Assembly: GCA_039679385.1 (NCBI GenBank)
Contig: JBDKVB010000069.1
Location: forward strand, 25,382 to 89,381
From: Armatimonadia bacterium
GTDB taxonomy: Bacteria > Armatimonadota > Zipacnadia > Zipacnadales > JABUFB01
DNA length: 64,000 nucleotides
Direction of reading: 5' to 3'
The translations under genes were made by a program, and so were the position numbers. Numbering within the stretch: the stretch's first letter is position 1; every line of letters begins with the position of its first letter. Positions 19,318 through 29,012 of the stretch are shown piece by piece. The notes under the pieces were generated by a model. That model did not search any database and had not been told where the DNA came from. It saw nothing but the letters and a program-made list of their open reading frames with translations.

Positions 19318-20847
19318 TCAGGCCTTGCGTACGACCTGCCCGGCCAGTTCGTCGGTCACCTCGCCCTTCGCCAGCGCCACCTTGCCATTGACGATAACCC
19401 AGGGGATCCCCTTCGGGTACTGGTGCTGCTGCTCGAAGGTGGCGGCATCGATGATGCTGTTCCAGTCGAAGGCTACGATGTCTGCGTAGTTGCCACCGAC
19501 CAGCACTCCGCGCTCGCGGAGGCCGAAACGTTCCGCTGTCAGGCTCGTGCACTTGCGCACGGCCTCCTCTACGGTCAACAGGCCCCGGTCGCGTCCATAG
19601 TGACCGATGATGCGCGGGAAGGTGCCATAGTTGCGCGGATGCGAGACGCCTTCGCCGAGCACCCGCAAGTGGCCGTCCGATCCGCCCACCACCAGGGGGT
19701 GCTGGTAGAACCTCTCGATGTTGGCCTCGCACATGACAAAGAAGATGCACGACACTCCGCCTTGCACGATCAGGTCGATGGCCACGTCCATGGGGTCCTT
19801 GCCGACCTCAGCCGCGTACTCGTCCAGACGCTTGCCGTCCAGTTCAGGTTTGGGATCCAGCGGCGCGAACATCACATTGTGCGGCCCGCCGATGAGGTTG
19901 AACTGGTCCGCGATGGCCCGTCGTAGGCGCTGGCTCCACCCCGCGTCGTACAGCGACTCCCAGCCTCCGCGAGCCTGCGCTTCGGAGCGAGCCCACATCG
20001 GCAGCAACGCCGAAACGCCGGTGAAGCAGGCGACGTAGGGATAGCGGTCGGCCATCACGTCAACACCTCGCCGCACGCCCTCCTCCATGAGGTCGAAAAC
20101 AGCGTCAATCTTCCACCAGTTCCGCTGCCCGTAAGTCTTGATGTGCGAGATCTGCACCGGGCACTCGGCCCGAGCCCCAATCTCCAGGATCTCCTCAACC
20201 GCGCCCAGCAGCGAATCGCCCTCATTGCGGATGTGACTGGCGTAGAGACCGCCCTTGTTCGCTGCGGCCTTGGTGACCTCGGCGATCTCATCCGTGGTCA
20301 CATAGGCCGGGAAGTAGCCGTTCGAGATGCCGAGTGCGCCTTCTTCCATTGCCTGGGTCACCAGGCCCTGCATCTGGCGGATCTCCTCCAGATTCGCGGG
20401 CCGTCCAGCTTCCCTCACCACCTGGCCACGCACCGTTCCGAGGCCGACCAGCATGGCGTAGTTCTGGCGAATCCCCGCCCGAGCGACGGCGGCGAAATGC
20501 TCTCCCACGGGCCAGGCACTCCCGCCGCAGTTCCCGGCAACCAGCGTCGTGACGCCCTGCCGCAGGTAGTTCTCGGCCTTCGGAAGGCTCAGGATGCCCG
20601 TGCGCGCTTCGTTGTGGGCATGGTTGTGGGGGTCGATGAAACCCGGTGCGACGATCAGCCCGGTGACGTCGATCTCCTGCTTCGCCGCCGCCTCCGACAG
20701 GTCGTCGATGACGGCAATACGCTCTCCGTTGATGCCAACGTCGCCCGGACGTGCCGGTGCGCCCGTTCCGTCGACGATGCTGCCGCCTCTGAGGATCAGA
20801 TCGAATTCCAAGGGTCGGCCTCCCGTTGCCGTCTTTGTTGCGATCAT
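19318..20847 (-). CDS. N-acyl-D-amino-acid deacylase (D-aminoacylase), amidohydrolase superfamily
   Basis: The protein has about 509 residues from ATG 20847; the frame extends upstream, but the family N-terminus (FDLILRGGSIVDGTGAPARPGDVGI) begins here. Metal-site motifs include FIDPHNHAHN, the GNCGGSAWP loop with the bridging-site Cys, SHIRNEGDS, ISHIKTYGQRNWWK and GGSDGH. Enzymes of this family hydrolyse N-acyl-D-amino acids to D-amino acids, and relatives act on dipeptides or carbamoyl compounds. It is likely cytoplasmic. It is the first gene of the minus-strand block and is divergent from the aldo/keto reductase across a 210-bp gap. Confidence 0.85.
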   Translation of the reverse strand: MIATKTATGGRPLEFDLILRGGSIVDGTGAPARPGDVGINGERIAVIDDLSEAAAKQEIDVTGLIVAPGFIDPHNHAHNEARTGILSLPKAENYLRQGVTTLVAGNCGGSAWPVGEHFAAVARAGIRQNYAMLVGLGTVRGQVVREAGRPANLEEIRQMQGLVTQAMEEGALGISNGYFPAYVTTDEIAEVTKAAANKGGLYASHIRNEGDSLLGAVEEILEIGARAECPVQISHIKTYGQRNWWKIDAVFDLMEEGVRRGVDVMADRYPYVACFTGVSALLPMWARSEAQARGGWESLYDAGWSQRLRRAIADQFNLIGGPHNVMFAPLDPKPELDGKRLDEYAAEVGKDPMDVAIDLIVQGGVSCIFFVMCEANIERFYQHPLVVGGSDGHLRVLGEGVSHPRNYGTFPRIIGHYGRDRGLLTVEEAVRKCTSLTAERFGLRERGVLVGGNYADIVAFDWNSIIDAATFEQQHQYPKGIPWVIVNGKVALAKGEVTDELAGQVVRKA

Positions 20848-21057
20848 GAGCCTGGGTGTCGGAGGATGCCCGCACACCGGTGCGGAACTTCCCCGTGGTC
20901 GCCAGGGTGCCCTTCCTTGCTCGCCGGTGGAAACTGTGGAGGGCATGTGGCGACGCGATCTCGACCGACCCTTGACGGCGACGGCTCTTCTCTGGCACGC
21001 ATCACCCACAAGGCCCCTTGCCTCAGCGGGGCATCACCAATCTGGGAGTGGTCCAGC

Positions 21058-22068
21058 ATGAAGTACCTCAAGTTCGGCAATTCCGGCGTCGAGGTATCCG
21101 CGCTCTGCCTGGGAGCCATGACCTTCTACGAGCGCAACGACGAGGAGACCTCGATCGGCATCGTGCGCAAGGCCGTTGACATGGGCATCAACTTCATCGA
21201 CACCGCCGACAGCTATGGCCGCGGCAAGAGTGAGCTGTTCCTCGGCAAGGCTCTCGAGGGCCTGCGCGAGAAGGTCTTCCTCGCCACCAAGTTCTTCGTC
21301 CCCTACACTCCGGATCGGCGTCTTGGTGGCGGACTGGCCTGCTCCCGCAAGCACATTCTGCGCTATGTCGACGACACACTGAGCCGCCTGCGGACCGACT
21401 ACATCGACCTGCTGCAGCTACATCACCCGAACTCCAAGGTCGGTGTGGAGGAGACGCTCTCAGCGCTGGATTCGCTGGTCAAGCAGGGCAAGGTCCTCTA
21501 TCTGGGTGTCAGCAATCACTATGCCTGGCAGATGGCGCACCTGCTGGGAGTGGCGGCCCTCCATAGCTGGGAGCCTTTGATCTCGATCCAGGCCCGCTAC
21601 AACCTGCTGGACCGTGTGGTCGAGAACGAGACCGTTCCCTTCTGCAAGCGCTTCAACCTCGCGATGATGGCCTACAGCCCGCAGGACGGCGGCCTCTTGA
21701 CCGGCAAGTATCAGCGGGGCATTGAGCCCGATCCCGAGTCCCGAGCGGGGAAGACCAAGTCCTTCGCCGACCGGCTGACCGACGAGACTTTCGACGTGGT
21801 GGAGAAGATCGAGGCTGTGGCGCAGCGGCTGGAGATGGGCATCAACCAGCTCGCAGTCCTGTGGGTCATGCAGAAGGATTTCTGCTGCATCCCCATCATC
21901 GGTGGCAGCAAGCCGGAGCACTTCGACCCGCTCTACGAGATCGTCGACAGGGAGATCCCGGAGGAGGACATGCAGTACCTGGCCGACCTCACCCGCAGCT
22001 ACCGGTTCCAGGACTTCGTGAACCAGCCGCAGATCGGCGGCAGCTCGCCTGCCCTGAACTGGTTTTAG
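21058..22068 (+). CDS. Aldo/keto reductase
   Basis: The protein has 336 residues from ATG 21058, preceded by GGGAGTGG. The frame is open far upstream but only antisense to the D-aminoacylase. The catalytic tetrad is present: Asp and Tyr in FIDTADSYGRGKSE, Lys in LATKFF and His in LLQLHHPN. The YSPQDGGLLTGKY and GINQLAVLWVM segments are typical of the AKR11/12-like, potassium-channel-beta-related group. These enzymes reduce carbonyls with NADPH; the substrate is unknown. The stop overlaps the end of the convergent ribokinase gene by 4 bp. Confidence 0.9.
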   Translation: MKYLKFGNSGVEVSALCLGAMTFYERNDEETSIGIVRKAVDMGINFIDTADSYGRGKSELFLGKALEGLREKVFLATKFFVPYTPDRRLGGGLACSRKHILRYVDDTLSRLRTDYIDLLQLHHPNSKVGVEETLSALDSLVKQGKVLYLGVSNHYAWQMAHLLGVAALHSWEPLISIQARYNLLDRVVENETVPFCKRFNLAMMAYSPQDGGLLTGKYQRGIEPDPESRAGKTKSFADRLTDETFDVVEKIEAVAQRLEMGINQLAVLWVMQKDFCCIPIIGGSKPEHFDPLYEIVDREIPEEDMQYLADLTRSYRFQDFVNQPQIGGSSPALNWF

Positions 22069-22997
22069 CCCGCGCTCTGTTGGCCCAGCAGCCTCTCGAT
22101 CTGGTGGCGGTTGGGCAAGGAGGGCATGGCGCCTGCTGTCGTCACAGCGAGAGCCCCTGCCGCAGACGCGAATCGGGCCGCCTCCTGCAGGGGGCGGCCC
22201 TCTGCGAGTCCGGTGGCCAGGGCTCCGGTGAAGGCGTCGCCGGCACCCACTGCATCCACGGGTCGCACCGGGAAGGAGGACACCCGCGAGACCCCGGTCT
22301 TCTCCACTACTGCGCAGCCCTCGGAGCCCAGCGTCATGACTACGGCTGTCATGCCGCGGGTCAGGAGGAGGTCGGCGGCATCGCGCAGGCTGCCTCCGGC
22401 AAGGCCATCGGCCAGCAGGCCCATCTCGGTCTGGTTGCAGACCAGGTAATCGACCTCGGCCAGCAGCTCCGGCGGCACACCTCCCGGCGGCACCGGTGAC
22501 GGGTTCAGCATGAAGGGAGTGTTCACTTCGCGGCAGAGACGCCCGGCGGCCATGACAGTCTCCATCGGCGACTCAAGCTGGGCGACAACGACGTCGGCAG
22601 CCGCGATCCGCTCTCTGGCGCCCTCCACGTCCTCAGGGGACAGTCGCGAGTTGGCGCCGGGGCAGACCGCAATCATGTTCTCCCCGCTACCGCGCTCGAC
22701 GTAGATCAGCGCAGTCCCCGTCGGAAGCTCCTCGCACAGACGCAGTAGCCCTGTGTCCACTCGTTCGGTGGCGAGTTTGTCCAGGTAGGCCCGGCCACCG
22801 TCGTCCTTGCCCACACAGCCCAGCAGGGAAACCACTGCACCCGACCGGGCCGAGGCGACTGCCTGGTTGGCGCCCTTTCCGCCTTGCGTCACCAGCAACT
22901 CTCCACCCAGCACGGTCTCGCCCGGACAGGGTAGACGGTCTACGACGGCGGTGTAGTCAATGTTGAGGCTGCCCAGGACCAGGACTGTTGGGGGCAC
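22065..22997 (-). CDS. rbsK: Ribokinase-like PfkB-family sugar kinase
   Basis: The protein has 310 residues from GTG 22997, chosen because GGGAGG lies just upstream and the product begins PPTVLVLGSLNID as in ribokinases; a TTG nine codons earlier is weaker. It has the PfkB signature 1 (VTQGGKGANQAVASARSG), the acidic anion-hole segment (VCNQTEMG) and signature 2 (PVDAVGAGDAFTGALA) with the catalytic Asp. Ribokinase phosphorylates D-ribose at O5. Related kinases for other sugars share these motifs, and no ribose transporter is adjacent, so specificity is inferred. It is convergent with the aldo/keto reductase. Confidence 0.85.
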   Translation of the reverse strand: MPPTVLVLGSLNIDYTAVVDRLPCPGETVLGGELLVTQGGKGANQAVASARSGAVVSLLGCVGKDDGGRAYLDKLATERVDTGLLRLCEELPTGTALIYVERGSGENMIAVCPGANSRLSPEDVEGARERIAAADVVVAQLESPMETVMAAGRLCREVNTPFMLNPSPVPPGGVPPELLAEVDYLVCNQTEMGLLADGLAGGSLRDAADLLLTRGMTAVVMTLGSEGCAVVEKTGVSRVSSFPVRPVDAVGAGDAFTGALATGLAEGRPLQEAARFASAAGALAVTTAGAMPSLPNRHQIERLLGQQSAG

Positions 22998-23076
22998 GAT
23001 GCCGACCTCCCGGAGGTTGCTCAAAACGAAGCGTGATGGTGTGCAGGGGTTAGGGCTAGCTGTGGCAGGGCAGGCT

Positions 23077-25248
23077 TCACTGCACCGGCGAGCCGGTGCC
23101 GGTGAGAGGCCGGGCGCTGACTACATCGATCAGCTTGGTCAGGTGCTCGATGAGCTCGTCCAGGTCCTGGCGCTCGTGGATCTCGACGCCCAGCGTCAGT
23201 CGGGCCAGGTTGGGGCCTTCCAGGTGCGCCTCAGCCCGGCGGATGTTCAGGCCCAGGTCGGCCACCACCGCCGTGATGTGCGAGAACAGCCCCATACGGT
23301 CCACCGCCAGCACTTCGACCTCAGTCAGGAAGTGCGAGTCCTTCGTGCCCTCCCACAGCAGGGGAATGACACGACCCGGCTCACGCTCTGCCCGGTACTT
23401 GAGGTTCTTGCAGTCACTGCGATGGATAGCAAGCCCGCCGCCACGGGTAATGTAGCCGACGATGTCGTCGCCCGGCAGTGGGTTGCAGCACTGTGACATG
23501 CGGTGGCTGAAGCCCTTCACACCGGAGGAGGTCACCGTGGGAGCCTGACCGGCGGCCGGAGACCTTGGCGGTGCGAACCGTGCCACCTCATCGGCCAGGG
23601 TCAGCGGCAGAGTCGGGCGCTTCAGGTGGCGCAGGACGGTCTCGGGCTCCACGTCGCCATAGCCCATCGCCGCGTAGAGCCCATCCAGGTCGGTGTAATT
23701 CAGGTGCTCGGCCACCGTGGCCAGTCGCTGCAAGTCCAGGGCGCCACGTTCCGAGGCCTTCAGCCGCTCGACTTCGCGGGTGAAGATCTCCTTGCCGAGG
23801 ATGATGCTGTCATCCCGAGTCTTCTGGCGCAGGAAGCGGCGGATCTTGGCCCGTGCATGGGAGCTCTGGGCGATGCGTAGCCAATCGCGGCTGGGTTCGG
23901 CGCCGGCCTGGGTCATGATCTCCGCGACATCGCCGTTCGCGAACTTGTAGTCCAGCGGCACCAGCCGCCCGTTCACCTTGGCGCCCACACAGCGGTGGCC
24001 GACCTCGGTGTGGATTCGGTACGCGAAGTCAATCGGCGTGGCACCCGCCGGGAGGTCAATAACATCGCCCTGGGGAGTGGCCACAAACACTTGGTCCCTA
24101 AACAGGTCCACCTGCAGCAGCTCGAGGAACTCGTGACTCTCCTGCAGGTCGGTCTCAAGGTCGATGAGCTGGCGGAGCCAGCCGATGTGCTTGTCCAGCT
24201 CGGGGTCGCTCTGACCCTCCTTGTAGCGCCAGTGGGCGGCGACACCATACTCGGCGGTCCGGTGCATCTCCCGGGTGCGGATCTGCACCTCCATCGGCAG
24301 GCCGTTGTAGCCCAGGACCTTGGTGTGGATGGACTGGTACTGGTTGCTCTTGGGCCGGGCGATGTAGTCGGTGAACTGGCCCTCCAAGGGGATCCACAGA
24401 TCGTGTACAATTCCCAGGGCGGCGTAGCAGTCGCCCACGTTGTTCACGATCACCCGCAGCGCCATCAGGTCGCCGATCTGCTCGAAGTCGATGTGCTGGT
24501 TCCGCATCTTGTTGTAGATGCTGAAGATGTGCTTGGGGCGTCCGTAGACCTCGGCCTCGACCCCGGCCTCGTACAGATGCTCGGCGAGCGTGTTGCGGCA
24601 GCGGTCGATCTCGCGCTCCCGCTCAGCCCGGGTTTTGCCGAGCTTCTCGACGAGCTCGAAGTACGCGCCCGGCTCCAGATAGCGCAGGGAGAGGTCCTCA
24701 AGCTCCCACTTCAGGCGCCAGATCCCCAGCCGGTGGGCCAGGGGCGCGAAGATCATCTGCGTTTCCTGAGCAATCGCCTCGCGGCGGTCGGGAGCCAGCG
24801 GCGACAGCGTCCGCATGTTGTGGAGGCGGTCTGCAAGCTTGATGATGATGACGCGGATGTCCTCGGCCATGGCGAGGAACATCTTGCGCAGGTTCCGGGC
24901 CTGCTCTTCCTTTTCGGTGCGGAAGTTGAGGTTGCTTAGCTTGGTGACGCCGTCCACGAGGCGACCAATGCCGGGGCCGAACTGTTCGGTCACGTCCTCA
25001 ATAGTGACGTCGGAGTCCTCCACCACGTCGTGCAGGAGTGCGCTGGCCACGGAAGGCGGATCGGCCTCGATATGGGCCAGAATCGAGCTCACGTTCAGAG
25101 GGTGCGTGATGAAGGGGTCGCCGCCCTTGCGCATCTGCCCCGCATGGGCATGGTCGGCGAAGTCGTAGGCGCGCACCAGCAGGTCCCGGTCCACTCCGGG
25201 CCAGTAACCGCTTACCTGTTGGGCGATCTCGTCGATCGAAGGCGCCAT
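23077..25248 (-). CDS. rel: Bifunctional (p)ppGpp synthetase/hydrolase, RelA/SpoT family
   Basis: The protein has 723 residues from ATG 25248. It has an N-terminal HD hydrolase domain with intact HDVVED (73-78) and THPLNV. The synthetase domain includes YGRPKHIFSIYNKMR, FEQIGDLMALRVIV and the product-binding LPMEVQIRT. A TGS domain follows (VFVATPQGDVIDLPAGATPIDFAYRIHTEVGHRC), then a zinc-finger-like/RIS region (HRMSQCCNPLPGDDIVGYITRGGGLAIHRSDC) and a C-terminal ACT domain. Both catalytic halves look intact, so it should make and degrade the alarmone in the stringent response. I see no strong RBS. It is divergent from mnmA across 166 bp. Confidence 0.95.
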   Translation of the reverse strand: MAPSIDEIAQQVSGYWPGVDRDLLVRAYDFADHAHAGQMRKGGDPFITHPLNVSSILAHIEADPPSVASALLHDVVEDSDVTIEDVTEQFGPGIGRLVDGVTKLSNLNFRTEKEEQARNLRKMFLAMAEDIRVIIIKLADRLHNMRTLSPLAPDRREAIAQETQMIFAPLAHRLGIWRLKWELEDLSLRYLEPGAYFELVEKLGKTRAEREREIDRCRNTLAEHLYEAGVEAEVYGRPKHIFSIYNKMRNQHIDFEQIGDLMALRVIVNNVGDCYAALGIVHDLWIPLEGQFTDYIARPKSNQYQSIHTKVLGYNGLPMEVQIRTREMHRTAEYGVAAHWRYKEGQSDPELDKHIGWLRQLIDLETDLQESHEFLELLQVDLFRDQVFVATPQGDVIDLPAGATPIDFAYRIHTEVGHRCVGAKVNGRLVPLDYKFANGDVAEIMTQAGAEPSRDWLRIAQSSHARAKIRRFLRQKTRDDSIILGKEIFTREVERLKASERGALDLQRLATVAEHLNYTDLDGLYAAMGYGDVEPETVLRHLKRPTLPLTLADEVARFAPPRSPAAGQAPTVTSSGVKGFSHRMSQCCNPLPGDDIVGYITRGGGLAIHRSDCKNLKYRAEREPGRVIPLLWEGTKDSHFLTEVEVLAVDRMGLFSHITAVVADLGLNIRRAEAHLEGPNLARLTLGVEIHERQDLDELIEHLTKLIDVVSARPLTGTGSPVQ

Positions 25249-25414
25249 AGAATGACCAGGTGTGGGAACGTAAAGTGAAGTGCGCGTGGGGCGACAGGGT
25301 ACGCTCAAACGAGGTTGCGGAGAGGCAGCAAGGAACGCGTCCGAGGTAGTCGACCTCGCCCCTATTCCAGACAGCATTCATTATACCATCCGCCGCGATA
25401 CGGCCACAAGCAGG

Positions 25415-26542
25415 ATGACGGTCCGCATGGAAACAGCACGCGACAGAGTCGTTGCGATAGCGATGTCGGGCGGTGTTGACAGCACCGCAGCAGCCCTGTG
25501 CCTCCGTGCCGAGGGCTGCCAGGTGATCGGCCTCACGGCCCTGCTCGCCACTCATGCAGGCTCGGAGCGGGCGGCTCAGAAGGCTGAAGACCTCTGCCGC
25601 CACCTGGGCATCACCCACCACACCCTCGACCTGCGCGAGGACTTTGACCGGGTTGTTATCCAGCCCTTCGTCGAGGAGTACGCCCGCGGACGGACTCCGA
25701 ACCCCTGTGTGGGCTGCAACGAGCAGGTGAAGTTCGGTCTCCTGGGCGATTGCGCTCGCAAGCTGGGCGCTGAGGCCCTGGCTACCGGCCACTATGCGCG
25801 GACCCGTCTCCACACTGACGGCGTCCACAGCCGGGTTTGCCTCCTGCGGGCCGCCAGTCTACATAAGGACCAGTCCTACGTCCTGCACCACCTGTCGCAG
25901 GATCAGTTGTCCTTTGCCCGCTTCCCCCTGGGCGAGATGACCAAGGACCAGGCACGCGAGTTCGTCGCTGCGGCCGGGGTAACCATCGCGCCCTCGGAGG
26001 AGAGCCAGGACATCTGCTTCCTGGAGGGCCTCCACTTCGACGAACTCTTGCGCGAGCGAGTGCCGACGGCCTTCCGGCCGGGCGAGATCGTGGACCTCGA
26101 AGGCACCGTTCTGGGCCACCATGACGGGGTGGCCCAGTACACCGTCGGGCAGCGCAAGGGCCTGAGGCTTGGTGGAGCCGGCGGTCGCCGTTTCGTCCTC
26201 CGTCTGGAGCCTGAGACGAACCGCGTAGTGGTGGGTCAGGACGCCGAGGTCTGGGTGCACTCCTGCGAAGTCGACCAGGTCAACCTGATCTGCGTGCCCG
26301 AGGCCGGTGCCGCCGATCCGCAGTCACTACTCCCGCTGACCCTGGACTGCGAGGTCATGGTCCGCTACAACGGCACGCTCACTCCGGCGCAGGTCACGGT
26401 CGACGGCGACACGGCCCAGGTTCGCTTTGCACGTCTTGCTCGAGCGCCGACACCCGGTCAGTCCGCGGTCTTCTACCAGGGCGACTGCTGCCTGGGCGGC
26501 GGCGTCATCTGCTCAACCGAACTCACCAAAGCCAGGTGCTGA
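25415..26542 (+). CDS. mnmA: tRNA-specific 2-thiouridylase MnmA
   Basis: The protein has 375 residues. The N-terminal PP-loop SGGVDSTAAALCL binds ATP. The two catalytic cysteines are in TPNPCVGCNEQVKFG and SQDICFLEG, and the ATGHYAR and KDQSYVLHHL motifs are typical. The enzyme inserts sulfur at C2 of the wobble uridine of Lys, Glu and Gln tRNAs. The start is ATG 25415; ATG 25427 is a close alternative. It is followed by an acetyltransferase gene 45 nt downstream. Confidence 0.95.
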   Translation: MTVRMETARDRVVAIAMSGGVDSTAAALCLRAEGCQVIGLTALLATHAGSERAAQKAEDLCRHLGITHHTLDLREDFDRVVIQPFVEEYARGRTPNPCVGCNEQVKFGLLGDCARKLGAEALATGHYARTRLHTDGVHSRVCLLRAASLHKDQSYVLHHLSQDQLSFARFPLGEMTKDQAREFVAAAGVTIAPSEESQDICFLEGLHFDELLRERVPTAFRPGEIVDLEGTVLGHHDGVAQYTVGQRKGLRLGGAGGRRFVLRLEPETNRVVVGQDAEVWVHSCEVDQVNLICVPEAGAADPQSLLPLTLDCEVMVRYNGTLTPAQVTVDGDTAQVRFARLARAPTPGQSAVFYQGDCCLGGGVICSTELTKARC

Positions 26543-26587
26543 CGGCTCCATCTCGCACACCGGCCGATTCGAAGGGAGCGAAGTCCC

Positions 26588-27136
26588 ATGCTCAAGGGCG
26601 ACAAGGTCATCTTGCGAGCCATCGAGCGCCAAGACGCCGAACGGCTCCACAAGTGGATGAATGACCCCGAGGTGATCCGCTTCATGGGCATGCGCTTCCC
26701 GATCTCCCTGCTGGCGGAGGAGAACTGGGTGGCGCAGGAGCACGACCCCAAGAAGGAGCTGCGTCTGGCCATCGATACGCTGGAGGGCCGGCACATCGGC
26801 AGTTGCGGCCTTGGCCATATCGACCCTTACACACACAGCGCCGAGCTGGGGGTCTGCATCGGGGACAAGGAATACTGGAGCCAGGGCTACGGCACCGACG
26901 CCCTGGTCACCCTCTGCGCCTTCGGGTTCACGCAGATGAACCTGCACCGCATCTCACTGCGGGTCTTCGCGGAGAACACTCGGGGCATCCGCTGCTACGA
27001 GAAAGTCGGCTTCCAGCACGAGGGCACGCTGCGGGAGGACGTGTACAAGAACGGCCGCTACCACAATCTGCTGGTCATGGGCATCCTCGTCCACGAGTTC
27101 GCGGAGCTCTGGCCGCAGCGCTGGCCGGAGGACTAA
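26588..27136 (+). CDS. GNAT-family N-acetyltransferase (RimJ/RimL type)
   Basis: The protein has 182 residues behind a GAAGGGAG RBS. The N-terminal LKGDKVILRAIERQDAERLHKWMNDPEV is the usual RimJ/RimL-group opening. Strand 4 and the acetyl-CoA loop read HSAELGVCIGDKEYWSQGYGTDAL (the [RQ]-x-x-G-x-[GA] loop is QGYGTD). It closes with LRVFAENTRGIRCYEKVGFQHEG. Members acetylate protein N-termini, antibiotics or small amines; the target is unknown. It is probably in one unit with mnmA and converges on the M48 protease gene with an 18-nt gap. Confidence 0.88.
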   Translation: MLKGDKVILRAIERQDAERLHKWMNDPEVIRFMGMRFPISLLAEENWVAQEHDPKKELRLAIDTLEGRHIGSCGLGHIDPYTHSAELGVCIGDKEYWSQGYGTDALVTLCAFGFTQMNLHRISLRVFAENTRGIRCYEKVGFQHEGTLREDVYKNGRYHNLLVMGILVHEFAELWPQRWPED

Positions 27137-27154
27137 CAGGGCCTCGCCCCGGGC

Positions 27155-28843
27155 CTAGGCTCCCATCTGGAGGATCAGGCCCAGGCACAGCAGGCCCAGA
27201 CCCACCAGCGTCGCCAGCAGACTGCCGTAGAACGAAAGCGCCCAGTTGTGGCAGGTGTGGGTATCCCCGTTGGGGAGCTTCACCTGCCACAGCTCCAGGA
27301 AGGGCCGCGGATAGCGCCGATACCAGCCACTGGCGGTCACCTTCTGCCCCTCGAAGCTCTCCGCACGGAACAGTCCGAAGAGCAACTCGAAGATCCGCAA
27401 AGGCTGGCGGTAGTCCAGCACCATGAAGCCGGTGTCGTCCTGGATCACCAGGTCCTCGCTCCAGTACAGCCCCGGAATGCCCCTGCCAATCACGGTGCCC
27501 TCCAGTGTCGAGGGAAGCGACCGGATCTGCGACACCTTCACCTCGCCAACCAGGTCAGTGATCTTTCGGGGCGGGAAGCTCTTCGTCGGGTACTTGTACA
27601 GGACGCGCAGGAAGGCCCCCAGTGCCCAGCCGGCAACAATTGCCGACAGCGGCGCCAGCAGCAGGTTGCCCTCGCCGGTGTCGAAGCCCTTGACGATGCC
27701 CAGGCCGAAGGAGGCCGCGACGCCCGTTAGCAGACCGATCAGGGGCAGGTACTGGGCCAGCAGGTCCGTCAGGAACTCGTCCCAGTAGCCCTCTGGTGCC
27801 TTGCTCGGCACCTTGTAGAGCGGCACTTGCCCCATCCGCTCCGCCAGCGTACCCAGAGCCCGAACCCGCTTGGCCGGCAGAGGGTGGCTGGAGCTGAGCT
27901 CGCACACCAGCGCCCAGGGGTTCCACACATCCCAGCGCATGGCCCGCAGCGTTCCCGCGTGGTCGGGTGCATGGTCGGCCTGCGAGTAGCTCCCGGCGGC
28001 CGCAAGGGCCATGGACGCCCCGAAGCCCGGGTCGAAGATGCCCATCGACTTCAGGCCGCCGGACACCGCCAGCGCCTGGGCGGTCACCTTCTTCTCGCCA
28101 CCCTCCACAGACACGCCCTTGGGAGCCCTCGCAAGCCCGTAGGCGATCTTCATGAGCGCGGAGGCCAGCGCATTGGGATTCTGACTGGTCTCGGCAGAGA
28201 AGCTGTCGGCGTAGTACTCCCGCACCCGGCTCAGGAGCAGCACCACGTACTGGCTGATGAGGTAGAACACGTAAGCCATCAGCGCCACCAGGGCGACATA
28301 GCCGCCGTTGCGGTTCCGCCCGCGCCCCGAGGCTATTCCGAAGCGGTAGATCATGTACAGGACCATCGGCACCGTCGCCGCGACGGTCATGACCACGAAG
28401 TCCCAGTGGACGATGTGTCCCATCTCGTGGAGCACGACGGCCTTGCGCTCCTCAGAGTCGCACAGGTCGATGAGGCCGCGGGTCACGACCACTCGGGCGT
28501 TGTTGGGATGGTGGCCGAAGGTGAAAGCATTGGGGTTCCCGTCCTCAATCACCCCGAAGCGCGGCTCACGCAGGCCCCGGTCGTGGCACACCGCACGCAC
28601 AGCCGTCGCGATCACCGGGTCGGCAGCATCCAGCGGCATCCAGTTGATCTTGTACACCCACTGGATGATCGAGGGACTGATGAGGTACTGCAGGCAGCCG
28701 ATCGCGAGGGCAAAGAGGATCCCGGCGGTCACCGCCACCGGCCCCTCAAGGCCCAGGGCATACAGCGCCGCCACCCCTACCGCGAAGACCATCCCCCACA
28801 GCATCCCCAGAACCATCAGCGAGCGGAAGGCCAGGTTCGCCAC
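27155..28843 (-). CDS. Integral-membrane M48-family zinc metallopeptidase (HtpX-like) with C-terminal membrane extension
   Basis: The protein has 562 residues from GTG 28843, which follows GGAGGTG at good spacing. Two N-terminal membrane segments (LMVLGMLWGMVFAVGVAALY and a following Leu/Ile-rich one) precede the catalytic domain. That domain has VVLHEMGHIVHWD (HExxH) and the third ligand Glu region REYYADSFSAE. A loop that ends SSHPLPAKRVRAL is typical of HtpX. The last ~220 residues add further membrane segments and a soluble domain with DDTGFMVLDYRQPL, beyond the ~290 residues of plain HtpX. HtpX-type proteases cut misfolded membrane proteins. Confidence 0.88.
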   Translation of the reverse strand: MANLAFRSLMVLGMLWGMVFAVGVAALYALGLEGPVAVTAGILFALAIGCLQYLISPSIIQWVYKINWMPLDAADPVIATAVRAVCHDRGLREPRFGVIEDGNPNAFTFGHHPNNARVVVTRGLIDLCDSEERKAVVLHEMGHIVHWDFVVMTVAATVPMVLYMIYRFGIASGRGRNRNGGYVALVALMAYVFYLISQYVVLLLSRVREYYADSFSAETSQNPNALASALMKIAYGLARAPKGVSVEGGEKKVTAQALAVSGGLKSMGIFDPGFGASMALAAAGSYSQADHAPDHAGTLRAMRWDVWNPWALVCELSSSHPLPAKRVRALGTLAERMGQVPLYKVPSKAPEGYWDEFLTDLLAQYLPLIGLLTGVAASFGLGIVKGFDTGEGNLLLAPLSAIVAGWALGAFLRVLYKYPTKSFPPRKITDLVGEVKVSQIRSLPSTLEGTVIGRGIPGLYWSEDLVIQDDTGFMVLDYRQPLRIFELLFGLFRAESFEGQKVTASGWYRRYPRPFLELWQVKLPNGDTHTCHNWALSFYGSLLATLVGLGLLCLGLILQMGA

Positions 28844-29012
28844 GACACACACCTCCAGATGACAGGGGACGACAGACGGCCTGTTGCGCCCCAGAGGACC
28901 CCGATGCGAGACACTCAGTCCGGTTCGGCGAAAGCACCTCCGGTTCCTGCCGAAAGCAGAGGGGAGCGACCATCGGCCGCTCCCCCGGGCAACTCTTGCT
29001 GCCTGGACGCCC

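Noticed and set aside
20143..21057. Upstream in-frame extension of the aldo/keto reductase by ~300 codons
   Set aside because: The extension is antisense to the D-aminoacylase gene and has no family match. The reductase begins naturally at ATG 21058 with an RBS.
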